Assembly (NCBI GenBank): GCA_035296325.1
Contig: DATHBD010000036.1
Location: forward strand, 1 to 37,794
Length of the DNA: 37,794 nt
DNA from: DATHBD01 sp035296325
GTDB taxonomy: Bacteria; Actinomycetota; Actinomycetes; Mycobacteriales; Micromonosporaceae
Direction of reading: 5' to 3'
Shown here in pieces: positions 1 to 8,058 of this stretch; the first letter of the stretch is position 1, and each line of letters opens with the position of its first letter. The notes beneath the pieces are model-generated. The model did not search any database and was not told where the DNA came from. It was given only the letters and a program-made list of their open reading frames with translations. A program made the position numbers and the translations under genes.

Positions 1-44
1 CGCTTCTGCACCGGTGACAGTCCCGGCCGACCCAACTGCGCCAC
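1..44 (-). CDS. IS30-type transposase, 5' end only
   Basis: The reverse strand has a GTG start at 44 and reads VAQLGRPGLSPVQKR to the window edge. GRPGLSP-type N-termini are typical of actinobacterial IS30-family transposases, which cut and join DNA at element ends. An SD-like GGAGG lies 7-8 bases upstream of the GTG. Only 15 codons are visible, so the family call rests on a short motif. A 12-bp inverted repeat lies directly upstream. Confidence 0.45.
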   Translation of the reverse strand, partial: MAQLGRPGLSPVQK

Positions 45-57
45 GTCTTCCTCCACT

Positions 58-91
58 CAGAACAACACCTGATCATGACGGTGTTGCTCTG
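58..91. repeat. Hairpin upstream of the IS30-type start
   Basis: CAGAACAACACC (58-69) and GGTGTTGCTCTG (80-91) pair over 12 bp with one mismatch and a 10-nt loop. It lies just upstream of the IS30-type start codon and may be part of the element's end or a control hairpin. Confidence 0.5.
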
Positions 92-106
92 ACGGGTTGA
101 ACTCAA

Positions 107-385
107 GGCCGCGGACTTCAGGATCTGATTCGCCCGCCGCAACTCACGAATCTCCCGTTCGAGCGCGGCGATGCGCTGGTCGTCGCTGCTCGTGGTGCCC
201 GGCCGCACACCCGCGTCGGTCTCGGCCTGCTTCACCCAGCCCCGCAGCGCCTCCGGATGCACGCCCAGCTGATCAGCGATCCGCCGGATCGCTCCGACCG
301 CCGACGCCGGATCCCGGCGGGCCTCGACCACCAGGCGGGTCGCTCGCTCACGCAGTTCATCGGGGTACTTCTTCGGTGCGGGCAT
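107..385 (-). pseudogene. IS3-family transposase OrfA, 3' end lost
   Basis: The reverse-strand ATG at 385 has a GGAGG SD about 9 bases upstream. The product starts MPAPKKYPDELRERATRLV, the usual IS3 OrfA helix-turn-helix start, and continues through a leucine-zipper-like segment (IAALEREIRELRRANQIL). After ILKSA the expected SAFFA-type ending is missing; the frame runs into unrelated DNA leading to the IS30-type start. This looks like an IS3 element interrupted by another insertion. No OrfB (DDE integrase) is visible in the window. Confidence 0.7.
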
Positions 386-444
386 CGCTGATGTCCTCCC
401 AGGTTTCGATGTCTCCATCAAACTCGGTACGGGACAGAGAGTAG

Positions 445-673
445 TCGGCGCGGCGTCAAGATGCTGTCCTGCCACGATGGAAGCACCCTTGCTGGTCACG
501 CCGACTGGGTCGACGGTCCAACAGTTGCCCGTCGGCGCGGGTCGGTGGTGACCCTCGGTACGCCAGCCGAGCTGTACTCACGCACTCGCTCAGCATCTGA
601 ACGAGTCGACCAGGCTTGTCACCGTTTCGACTGCCCTTCGGGCCGGTCGCGTACGGCGGTCACGCGGGACACT
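445..673. other. Unassigned spacer
   Basis: No credible gene or RNA was recognised between the IS3 remnant and the end of the helicase gene. Open frames here lack SD sequences and recognisable motifs. Confidence 0.4.
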
Positions 674-3600
674 TCATCGGGTGCGGCTGCCGGCGCCATC
701 AGCAGCCATTCGGCCGGCTCCCGTCTGGCTGGTCCAGCCACAGGGATCCGCCTTGCCGTCCGGCTTGGGTTGGGGCTTCAGCGCGTAGCAGCGCCAGTAC
801 CAGTCCTTCGCCAGGGTCCGACGTAGGTCGATTTTAGTGCTACCGCACTTTCCACAGGCTGGGGGTTTCGCGAACGTCCGTGCGTGCTCGTGGTCGAGCA
901 GTTTGCGAGCGAAGCACTCGCCCTGCATGACGAGCATGACCTCGCGGCTCTTGCTCTGCGATAGGACGTTGAGGCTACCGAGTAATACGAGTCGCTCGTC
1001 AATGACCACGATCTTCTGATGCATGGTGTGGACCTCGACAACGGTGGTGGCTACTTGCCGCAACTGGTCCACGTATTCCTGCGAGATGGCACCTTTCTGT
1101 CCGGTGTCGCTAGGGTCGCGGACGAACACCACGACGGTGACGCCGCGACGTACGGCGTCGGCCAGCACGGGCAGGACGGACCGCATCCGACCGGCGGTCC
1201 ACGGCGCCCAAATCCAGATCGAGTCCTGCGCGGTACGCAGGTGGTCGACAAATGTTTCGTAAAACTGCCGCTCGTCGTGGATATCGGCGACCCGCACGTG
1301 CTGGGCAAGGATCTCAGACAGTTCGGTGCCGACCGGTCCAAGTGTCACCTCGCGGCGCGAGTCGTGTGGTGCCGCGATCCCGGCGATGAGCTGATGAGCC
1401 TTGACCGTGCGAACAGTTGTGCCCAGCAGCGCGGCGACGTGTCCGAGGGGCGTGCCGGGGGCGGCTTCGGTGACGCGGGTGCGGCTACCGATCAGGTACA
1501 GCCGGGTCTTGGGGCGGGTGACCGCGACGGTGAATAGGCGGAAACCCTCGCGGGGGAAGCCGGGTCGGTCGGCACGGGCCTGGGCCATCCAGCGCCGGTC
1601 GGTGTGGTCCTCGACCAGGTCGAACACCACCACGTCGAACTCGCGGCCCTGGAAGCGGTGCGCGGTGCCGACCTCAGTGGGGTTGCTCTGGTCGGACGCG
1701 TGGTCGCGGAACGCCTCCAGGGTCGCCTCGGCCTGATGACGGTAGGGGGTGACCACACCGACGCTTTCACCGCGACTGTGGTGGTAGTCGGCCAAGACCC
1801 GGGCCAGCAACGCGCCGACCGGCCACCACCCGGCCGTCTTGCTGGTGGCCCGAACGCGGGCCACGTCGTCGGCGCCGTCGGTGTCAACCAAGACGATCTC
1901 CGGGTCGTCGGGAGCATGCGCCCGGATGTCGGGGCCGGGTTCGAGCTGGCCGTCGTAGGCGATCGCGTTGGCCAGACCCATCACGTCGGGACCGAACCGG
2001 TGCTGGATGGCGAGGGTGGTGCAGCCGGGCTGCGCGCATGCGTTGGCTGCTGTGGCGATGCCGCAGACCGCGAACACGTCGCGGCGCAGCCAGCGCTGCA
2101 CGGCAGGGTCGTCGCTGCGGTCGAGGCCGTTCGGGATGACAGCGCCGAGCTGGAGGAAGTCGCCGAGCAGCACCGCGGTGGTCCGAGCCCGCGACACCGC
2201 CAGCAGCACCTCCGGCACAGTCGCGGCGCCGACCTCGTCGACCAGGACCACGTCGTACGGCCCGTCGAGCACAACCTTGCTCAGTCGCATTCGGGCCAGG
2301 GTCGCGGCTACCACCTTGGCGTTGGAGATGACCATGTGTTCGGCGTTGCGGCGCAACCTGTCGAACTCCTCCTGCGCCTTCGAGTACTGCTGCTCCAGCG
2401 AGGCCCTGAGCGGGGCTGCTGCGGCAATCCGCTCCCGCAGCCGCAGCATGCGCGGGAACCGGCCAGGCAATTCGGCCTCGTTGGCGCGGCGGACCGCAGC
2501 CCGGTCCTCGTCGGTGGGCCGCGGGCCGGACTCGGCCGCAACGAGGGCCTCGTAGAGATTCCGGTAATGGGTGTCGGCCTCGGCGGCCTGCTGCGCTGCG
2601 GTGGTGCGTGCCTGCCGGGCGTCCTCCACTGCGATCAGTTGCTGGGCGATCTGCGGCTCGGCGAACATGACTTGGGTCTGCAGGGTAGCGACCTGGTTTG
2701 CAGTGTCGCTGTGAAAGCGTTCCAGCAACGCGCGGTGCTCCTGGGCGGTGCCCTCGGCCCGGCGCGCGGCGTCCAGCGCGGTCTCGACGGCCGTCTCCAA
2801 GCGGGCGATCGAGCGCCGGTGACGCCACCGGGCCAGACCGGAGCCGCCCTGCAGGTCGCGCAACTCGCCCTCCAGCCGATGGGCCTCGTCGCGGGCGGTC
2901 AGGGCGTCTACCGCGACTCGGTCCGCGGCCTGCTGGGCGTCCGCAACCTGGCGTTGCAGCTCGGCGATGCGGGCTAGAGCGGTGCGGCTATCGGCGGTCT
3001 GTGCAAACGCCGCCTGCGCCTCGGAGAGCGCGGCTGTCGCCTGGCTTAGTGCCTGCCTGCGGGCGTCCCGCTGGTTGGCGGCGGTGTGGACCCGTTGGGC
3101 GAGCTGGGGAATCCGGTCGGTGGCCGCGATCAGGGCTCGGGCGCGGGCGTCGGCTTGCGGGTCGAACCCGGCGAGCGTCTCCTCTTCGGCGGCCAGCCGG
3201 TCGCCGTCTTCCCGCAGCGCAACCAGCTGCCGGCTGAGCTCCTCGCGGCGCCGGTCGACCTCGGCGAGCCGGCCGCGCACGAGGTGGGCCAGCGATACCT
3301 GCGGGTTACTGGCTATCTCGGCCAAATGCGGGGTACCGACCCGGACGAGGTCACCCGCGGCGTGGCCGCGGTGGCGCAACACCCCAGCAAGCGCATTATC
3401 GACGGCGATGTTCGTCGACGAAACGAGCAGGACCCGTTTGCCTGCCCGAGCAAGGGTGTTGATGGCCTCGCTGAGTACACGCGTCTTGCCCGTCCCCGGC
3501 GGCCCCCACACCAGTCGCACGCCAGGGCTCAGGCACGACGTGTACGCCTCGCACTGAGCGGGCGAAAACCCGTTCACCGAAGAGATCGTGGTTGGCCGCG

Positions 3601-4066
3601 GGGTCAACCGCCCGGCGGCCAGCTCGTGGGCCAACCCCGAGTCGCCAACGGCGCGTAACCCGTCGCGCAGCTGAGTGACGAGAAACCCCTCCGGTCGGCG
3701 GTTCTGCCACAGAAACGCCTCGGGCAGATCCACGAACTCTGCCACCCGTACCCGCAGCAGCCGGCCATCCTGAACTACCTCCAGCGGCGTGAACCCCTCG
3801 CCAGGGCCGGGCTCCGAGGCCCCGGCGAGGCGCACATCGTCGATCTGGTCCGGGTCGATCCGCTGGTCACGGACATCCACCGCATACCAGCCCGACGCGG
3901 ACTCCCGACGGGCCCGACCGATGAGCTTCAGTTTCGGCCGCCCACCCCGCTCCGCGCGACCACTGCCGCCGACGACATCGATCCAGCGCTCGACTGCCGT
4001 ACAGACCTCGTCACGCCAGTCCGGCACTACGAGCCCCCTGAGGATGTCCGGCCTCATGTCGCGCAC
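674..4066 (-). CDS. SF1 helicase-PLD nuclease fusion, Mokosh type II (MkoC)-like
   Basis: A 1130-residue protein read from GTG 4066; an ATG three codons later (4057) is an alternative and neither has a clear SD. Order of parts: N-terminal region; Walker A GPPGTGKT at about 188-195; a long charged, Ala/Gln-rich coiled coil at about 265-590; motif II VVLVDEVGAA at about 604; motif III GDFLQLGAV at about 638; HRFQGREFDVVVFD at about 805; VAVTRPKTRLYLIG at about 850. This is a UPF1/Nam7-type (COG1112) helicase core. A C-terminal phospholipase-D motif HQKIVVIDERLVLLGSLN lies at about 1015, followed by a CxxC zinc ribbon at about 1072-1110. A COG1112 helicase fused to a PLD nuclease is the published architecture of Mokosh type II anti-phage protein MkoC. 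Anti-phage activity is inferred. No partner gene is adjacent, and a general RNA or DNA repair role cannot be excluded. Confidence 0.75.
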   Translation of the reverse strand: MRDMRPDILRGLVVPDWRDEVCTAVERWIDVVGGSGRAERGGRPKLKLIGRARRESASGWYAVDVRDQRIDPDQIDDVRLAGASEPGPGEGFTPLEVVQDGRLLRVRVAEFVDLPEAFLWQNRRPEGFLVTQLRDGLRAVGDSGLAHELAAGRLTPRPTTISSVNGFSPAQCEAYTSCLSPGVRLVWGPPGTGKTRVLSEAINTLARAGKRVLLVSSTNIAVDNALAGVLRHRGHAAGDLVRVGTPHLAEIASNPQVSLAHLVRGRLAEVDRRREELSRQLVALREDGDRLAAEEETLAGFDPQADARARALIAATDRIPQLAQRVHTAANQRDARRQALSQATAALSEAQAAFAQTADSRTALARIAELQRQVADAQQAADRVAVDALTARDEAHRLEGELRDLQGGSGLARWRHRRSIARLETAVETALDAARRAEGTAQEHRALLERFHSDTANQVATLQTQVMFAEPQIAQQLIAVEDARQARTTAAQQAAEADTHYRNLYEALVAAESGPRPTDEDRAAVRRANEAELPGRFPRMLRLRERIAAAAPLRASLEQQYSKAQEEFDRLRRNAEHMVISNAKVVAATLARMRLSKVVLDGPYDVVLVDEVGAATVPEVLLAVSRARTTAVLLGDFLQLGAVIPNGLDRSDDPAVQRWLRRDVFAVCGIATAANACAQPGCTTLAIQHRFGPDVMGLANAIAYDGQLEPGPDIRAHAPDDPEIVLVDTDGADDVARVRATSKTAGWWPVGALLARVLADYHHSRGESVGVVTPYRHQAEATLEAFRDHASDQSNPTEVGTAHRFQGREFDVVVFDLVEDHTDRRWMAQARADRPGFPREGFRLFTVAVTRPKTRLYLIGSRTRVTEAAPGTPLGHVAALLGTTVRTVKAHQLIAGIAAPHDSRREVTLGPVGTELSEILAQHVRVADIHDERQFYETFVDHLRTAQDSIWIWAPWTAGRMRSVLPVLADAVRRGVTVVVFVRDPSDTGQKGAISQEYVDQLRQVATTVVEVHTMHQKIVVIDERLVLLGSLNVLSQSKSREVMLVMQGECFARKLLDHEHARTFAKPPACGKCGSTKIDLRRTLAKDWYWRCYALKPQPKPDGKADPCGWTSQTGAGRMAADGAGSRTR

Positions 4067-4179
4067 AGGATATCGTCGATCACAAAAAGTGAGAGAGCCT
4101 TGTCACATTCCCGTCATTCGCGCTCCGCTGTCCGGTCCAACCTGAGTTTGGTCATCGAGTTGTCGCAATCCCCGCCGGG

Positions 4180-4539
4180 TGGTGGGAGATCGTCGGCCGG
4201 ACAGCTAGACCCGGGAGTTCATCGCGGCTGCAATCCAGGCGCTACACCGCTTCCATGGCCATCACCCTGAATTCGGGGGCTCGGCTCTCCCTCTGCCCCA
4301 CCCCAACGGGCGAGACCTCTAACGACGCCGCAGGCTTCGCTTGATGCTACGGACCGCTCAGTCGCTCCCCCTGAAGGGCTTTCGACGCTGGGCTTCGACC
4401 CGACCCGTTTTCAGACCGAGCCGCCAGCCTGCTACCGGGCCTCCTGGCAGCTACCCGGACCGGACTCACACCGGCAACCGACGACGAGCTTACGACCAAG
4501 GTCAACTACACCAGTTCACCTTCGGTCCGCTGGACGCAC
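4180..4539 (-). ncRNA. Group II intron 5' fragment (domain I), orphan
   Basis: Read on the reverse strand from 4539, the DNA starts GTGCG, the group II intron 5' consensus. It continues with stretches that resemble domain I of actinobacterial group II introns as I remember them, including GTGTGAGTCCGG, CCCGGTAGCAGGCTGGCGGC, GGGTCGAAGCC and GACTGAGCGG. No reverse transcriptase/maturase or domain V-VI follows; the helicase gene begins about 110 bases further on. It is therefore probably a truncated, immobile remnant. The lower boundary is approximate, and the call is from sequence resemblance without folding. Confidence 0.55.
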
Positions 4540-4666
4540 GAAATCCCGAGGCTAATGCGCGCCCGCTTTGCGACGGCTGCCCTTGCGCCTGCACGAAGGC
4601 GCTGGCTCACGCCGATCGTCGCACCGTTCGATGGACGGGCGCGACGACAATCGTGCGCATCATCAC

Positions 4667-4671
4667 GAAGG
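4667..4671 (+). promoter_or_regulatory. SD that fixes the start of the secreted protein
   Basis: GAAGG lies 7 bases upstream of ATG 4679. The frame is open further upstream, but only this start gives a clean signal peptide. Confidence 0.6.
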
Positions 4672-4678
4672 GCATTCA

Positions 4679-5500
4679 ATGCGATATTTACTCCAACGGT
4701 CCATTGGAATCGCCACGACGCTGGCGGTCTCGGCAGCACTCACGCTGGTGGCAGTCCTCATGCCGGCGGCACCGGCACACGCGGCGGCGGGGCCAGGCTC
4801 CGGCTGGTCCGGATCGTGGAAGTACTACACCTCGCGCGCGATCGAGTACTCCGGCACGCTGCCCGGGGTGAGGCTCTCCGGGATTCTCACCGACAGCAGC
4901 GGTAGCCGCCGATCGTTCGGAAACATCCAGGACACCGCAGACGACGGCCGGTGTGCTCGGGCCTGGGTGTTCGTTGCAGGTCAAGGCATCATCTCGGAGA
5001 CCACGACCTGCGGAAACGGAACGTGGCGGGACTTCACAACCAGCGCCTTCTCCACGGAGGTCTTCCTGTTCGTGCAACTCCTGCTGCCCAACGGTGGAGG
5101 GGCCGAGAAGAATTTCATCATCCACATTCCCAGCTCGACCGCCGACCCCGACCTGCGCACCGTCGGCACCGGCGCAAGCTGGTCCTACTACACCGATACC
5201 GCGTTTCAGTACCAGGTTGTCCGGCCCGGTGTCAAGGTCACCGGGCACGGCGAAAACCTGTCGGACGGTCTACGGTCGTCGCTGAACGTGGTGCAGAAGA
5301 CGGTCACCACCGACGGCTGCGCCCTGGGTCGGGTGTCGGCCACTACCGGAAACACGATTCTGGCCGCGGCGTGTGACTCAACCACTGCCTCGTTCAACTC
5401 GCTGCGGAGCTCGTTGGGCGGCCAGTTGACCGTCGAAGGTTGCTTCTACGCGACGAGCGGCCCGAGGTGCACGCCGCTCTACATCCCAGAGCCGGTGTAG
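4679..5500 (+). CDS. Secreted protein with two repeated domains
   Basis: A 273-residue protein. Residues 1-37 form a Sec signal peptide: MRYLLQR, a hydrophobic core, and an AHA-A cleavage site. The mature part is two diverged copies of a domain of about 110 residues. Compare SWKYYTSRAIEYSGTLPG in copy 1 with SWSYYTDTAFQYQVVRPG in copy 2. Each copy has a conserved cysteine pair about 29 residues apart (CARAW...TTCGNG; CALGRV...AACDST), probably disulfides after export. No catalytic motif was recognised, so the function is unknown; an extracellular binding or structural role is a guess. The gene stands alone, with a strong hairpin 20 bases past its stop. Confidence 0.75.
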   Translation: MRYLLQRSIGIATTLAVSAALTLVAVLMPAAPAHAAAGPGSGWSGSWKYYTSRAIEYSGTLPGVRLSGILTDSSGSRRSFGNIQDTADDGRCARAWVFVAGQGIISETTTCGNGTWRDFTTSAFSTEVFLFVQLLLPNGGGAEKNFIIHIPSSTADPDLRTVGTGASWSYYTDTAFQYQVVRPGVKVTGHGENLSDGLRSSLNVVQKTVTTDGCALGRVSATTGNTILAAACDSTTASFNSLRSSLGGQLTVEGCFYATSGPRCTPLYIPEPV

Positions 5501-5519
5501 CGGCGAGCGTTGCGGCAAC

Positions 5520-5554
5520 GCGTTGCCGGTGGCCCCCCATGCCACCGGCAACGC
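5520..5554 (+). terminator. Perfect 14-bp hairpin after the secreted-protein gene
   Basis: GCGTTGCCGGTGGC (5520-5533) pairs perfectly with 5541-5554 around a 7-nt loop, starting 20 bases after the stop codon. There is no U-tract, as is common for high-GC terminators. Confidence 0.65.
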
Positions 5555-5716
5555 CAATGTCGAGGTGCAGGCGAACATCGATCACGCACCGCAGCTCCAC
5601 AACACACCGACCACCCGTGCGCGCTGATGTCCTGACATCGACTGCCCAACACCGGACGCCGTACGACACACCCAATGAGGGGGCGCGGCAGCCGCCATCA
5701 TTGTTACGCGCGGCCG

Positions 5717-5880
5717 AAGGTCAGCCTCGTCCCGGATCGTGCCGACGAGTTCCTCAGCGATGTCCTCCAGGGTGATGATCCCGGCGAACCCTCCGAACTC
5801 GTTGATCACACAGGCCAGCTGGCGACGCTCGGCGCGCATCCGCTCCAATATGGCCGGCTGCCTCGCCGAGGCGGGCCCGT
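5717..5880 (-). pseudogene. CorC/HlyC-type CBS-domain protein remnant
   Basis: The reverse frame encodes LLERM-type sequence (ILERMRAERRQLACVINE) followed by FGGFAGIITLEDIAEELVG. This is the end of the second CBS domain of CorC/CNNM-type membrane proteins. Only about 55 residues match; the transmembrane DUF21 domain and transporter-associated domain are absent, and the flanks do not continue the protein. It is a fragment, not a gene. Confidence 0.65.
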
Positions 5881-6009
5881 CATCCGCACCCTCAGCCTCG
5901 CCGGGTTCGGCCTGTCCACCACGGCCGGCGGCGTCCTCGGCCTCCTCGTCGTCCACGCCGACCAGCGCCTCGGCGTCGGAGCCGACGACCATCGCATCGG
6001 CCCGCTCTA

Positions 6010-6446
6010 CTCTGCCCGCCGCCGCCGCAGTGCTCTCCGCCGCGCTGCTGCCGACGATAAGCCGCGCCCTGGGTGTCGGGCGGTTTTCGCTCGCCGGTTA
6101 CCTATCCTTCGCCGGCGCGGTCACGGCGCTCGCGGCCACCACCCACTACCCCGCCGCAGTGCCGCTGTGGCTGGCGTGGAACTTCGCCAGCGCAGCCGCC
6201 ATCGTCAACGGCATCACCGTGCGACAGCAGCTCACCGCGGATCACCGGCAGGGGCGGGTCAACACCACCGGCCGCATGATCGCCTGGGGAGGCACACCGT
6301 TCGGCGCCCTGCTCGGCGGCATCATCGCCGGCACCCACGGCGTCGCCACCGCGTACCTCTGCCTCACCATCCCCACTGGACTGGCGGTTCTCCTGCTGTT
6401 CGCCTCATCCGTACCGCGAGTGAAGACATCCGCGGGAGCGTCATGA
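6010..6446 (+). pseudogene. MFS transporter, C-terminal remnant
   Basis: About 145 residues with four hydrophobic helices. The stretch GRVNTTGRMIAWGGTPFGALLGG is typical of the last third of macrolide-efflux-like MFS transporters (shown here by its key residues N-TTGRMIAWG and FGALLGG). The N-terminal eight or so helices are missing: upstream in the same frame the sequence is low-complexity and overlaps the CorC remnant on the other strand. No SD was found. It is probably a non-functional deletion remnant. Confidence 0.65.
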
Positions 6447-6694
6447 AAGCCGAAGTTGATGCGCCTTCCCTCGGCACACCATGCCGCCCCGTGCCGCCGA
6501 CGTCGCTTCCTGCCGCACCGTGTGGCGCCGCCACGACCATGCCCTACCCAGCCATGCACCGACCGGCGTCCGACGGCATCTGGGGCAGTGACCACTTCGG
6601 GGTGCTGGCCGACCGGGCCGCCCACCCCTACCGGGACAGTTCGGGAGACGCCCCGGTAGGGAGTGAGCCGGCGGTGAAGTGAACCGACGGGCGG

Positions 6695-7510
6695 TCAGTC
6701 TCGGGCGATCCGGGTACGCAGCATCAGGCGCTTGTGGCCCGAGCCGGAGGCGTCCTCGAACGCGGTCCGGCCGTGCAGCAGGGTGCGGTTGTTGATGAAG
6801 ATCAGTTCGCCGGGTTCCAGCCGGAGCCGCTGCTGCAGCCCAGGCTCGTCGAGCAGGGCGTCCAGCGCGTCCAGTGCGGTGACCTGCTGCTCGGTGAGGT
6901 CGGGGACATGGTCATGTCGGTGACCGATGTCGATGTACTCGCGCAGGTAGTACATCCGCGGCCCCGCCGGGTCGACCTCCAGCACCGGGCGCCGGACGGT
7001 GGGTTCGTCCGCGGTTTCGTCGCGTCGGTCGAAGTGGAAGTCCTGGCGCAACTGCCCGAGCGCCTCGGCAGGCAGACGTTTGAGCAGGTCGGAGACGCTG
7101 ACCAGGCACAGGTCCCCACCGACTGGCGCCTGGTGCACGCAGTACAGGGCGAAGCAGTCCGGCACCGGCGCCGGTTTGTGCGGGGCGTCGGTGTGGAGGC
7201 TGCCGCCCTGGCGGGAGTCGGAGTAGCGGCCAGTGCCGCCCTCCCCCAGGCGCACCCCACGGTCGGTGACCTCGCGTAGCAGGGTTCCATGGCCGTCCTA
7301 GGGCAGCAGCCGGCCGAGGGCGGCACTCGCGTCGAGGACGAACTGCCGGGTCTGTTCGGCGGAGCCGAAGGTCAGCCCGGTGAGTCGGAAGTAGCCGGGT
7401 GACCGGTCCAGGTGCGCGCTGGCCAACTCCCGCAGCCGGCGTACGGCCTCGTCGTCCAGCGCGGTGAGCGAGTCACCGGGGTGGGTCGCGTAGGTGGTCG
7501 GTGTCCTCAT
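6695..7510 (-). pseudogene. TauD/TfdA-like Fe(II)/2-oxoglutarate dioxygenase, one in-frame TAG
   Basis: The ATG at 7510 has a strong SD (GAGGAGGT, 6 bases away). The frame is broken by one TAG at 7298-7300 (codon 71) and then stays open to 6695, so a coding length of about 271 codons is otherwise intact. After the stop, GGSLHTDAPHKP carries the HxD iron-binding motif and NNRTLLHGRTAF the distal iron histidine, followed by Arg-containing RTRIARD. This fits TauD/TfdA-family hydroxylases that use Fe(II) and 2-oxoglutarate. The stop most simply arises from CAG (Gln) to TAG. The substrate cannot be predicted. Restart at the internal ATG 7255 would lose the N-terminal part of the fold. Confidence 0.75.
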
Positions 7511-7599
7511 CTCGTCACCTCCTCAGTGCAGGTTTGCCAGCCGGCCGCGGGAGGGCATCCCTGGCAACGCCAGCATGGTCGTGCCGGTGGTGAACCAGA

Positions 7600-7835
7600 T
7601 TTCATCCAAAGACGGCGGCAAGCTCGCGCAGCTGGACAACGTCACGGACCCAACCTTCGATACCTGCTTCGCAAACACGCGCTTTACCAGCACCGCATAC
7701 GTCGATCGAGGCGACGCGCTCTGCTACACCGGCCGAAGGTACGTCGCCACAGTGAAGATCACCGACAAGGTCATCGCAGTAACCGGCGAACACCTCGCCC
7801 TTACATCACCGTCTGGAAATCCCCATGATCATCAA
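7600..7835 (+). pseudogene. C-terminal remnant of a secreted or membrane protein, frameshifted
   Basis: The forward frame reads LDNVTDPTFDTCFANTRFTS...GDALCYTGRRYVATVKITDK...TGEHLA. It then must shift frame to give PYITVWKSP and a stop. The LCY...VAVVKI...TVW pattern resembles the cysteine-containing tail of extracellular actinobacterial proteins, such as tails of some membrane kinases. No start or N-terminal part is present. This is a low-information remnant. Confidence 0.45.
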
Positions 7836-7932
7836 TCGCTTGATGGCTGTTTCCGATCAATTGTTGACCGGTCCGGTCGTCGCCAGCAAGCCATGTTGAC
7901 CGAGCCTACTTCGGCCCCTACGGTCAACGCAT

Positions 7933-7957
7933 GCATACCTGTTTCCAGCAGGTATGC
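7933..7957. repeat. Perfect 9-bp hairpin at the tRNA fragment junction
   Basis: GCATACCTG (7933-7941) and CAGGTATGC (7949-7957) pair perfectly around a 7-nt loop. It overlaps the 5' edge of the tRNA-Leu 3' fragment, so it may form only after the recombination junction was created. Confidence 0.5.
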
Positions 7958-7992
7958 TGGGCGTGGGGGTTCAAGTCCCCCCTCGGACACCA
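7945..7992 (+). tRNA. 3' fragment of a tRNA-Leu gene (attachment-site scar)
   Basis: Read 5' to 3': a long variable arm CCAGC-AGGTAT-GCTGG (7945-7960); T-arm GGGGG-TTCAAGT-CCCCC (7965-7981); acceptor strand CTCGGAC (7982-7988); discriminator A; CCA. The matching 5' acceptor strand GTCCGAG, D-arm and anticodon arm are absent upstream. The long variable arm and CTCGGACACCA end match actinobacterial tRNA-Leu. Such 3' fragments are left where integrases use a tRNA 3' end as att site. An orphan 3' end in this orientation is the downstream junction of something inserted to its left, or the joint between two tandem elements. Confidence 0.75.
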
Positions 7993-7996
7993 GTGT

Positions 7997-8017
7997 GTCG
8001 CATCCATGCGACGTTTT
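7997..8017 (+). terminator. Terminator-like palindrome after the tRNA fragment
   Basis: GTCGCAT-cc-ATGCGAC (7997-8012) is followed by GTTTTCC. It could be the old terminator of the tRNA-Leu gene, since it lies 5 bases after the CCA. Confidence 0.4.
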
Positions 8018-8058
8018 CCGTGTCGTTGTTGGCGTGCCTTTGAGCACCGTTTCGTGTC

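Noticed and set aside
1604..2977. 457-codon forward ORF inside the helicase gene
   Set aside because: Antisense shadow of the helicase; no SD or domain.
5739..6009. N-terminal part of the MFS reading frame
   Set aside because: Ser/Ala/Pro low-complexity sequence overlapping the CorC remnant on the other strand; not transporter-like.
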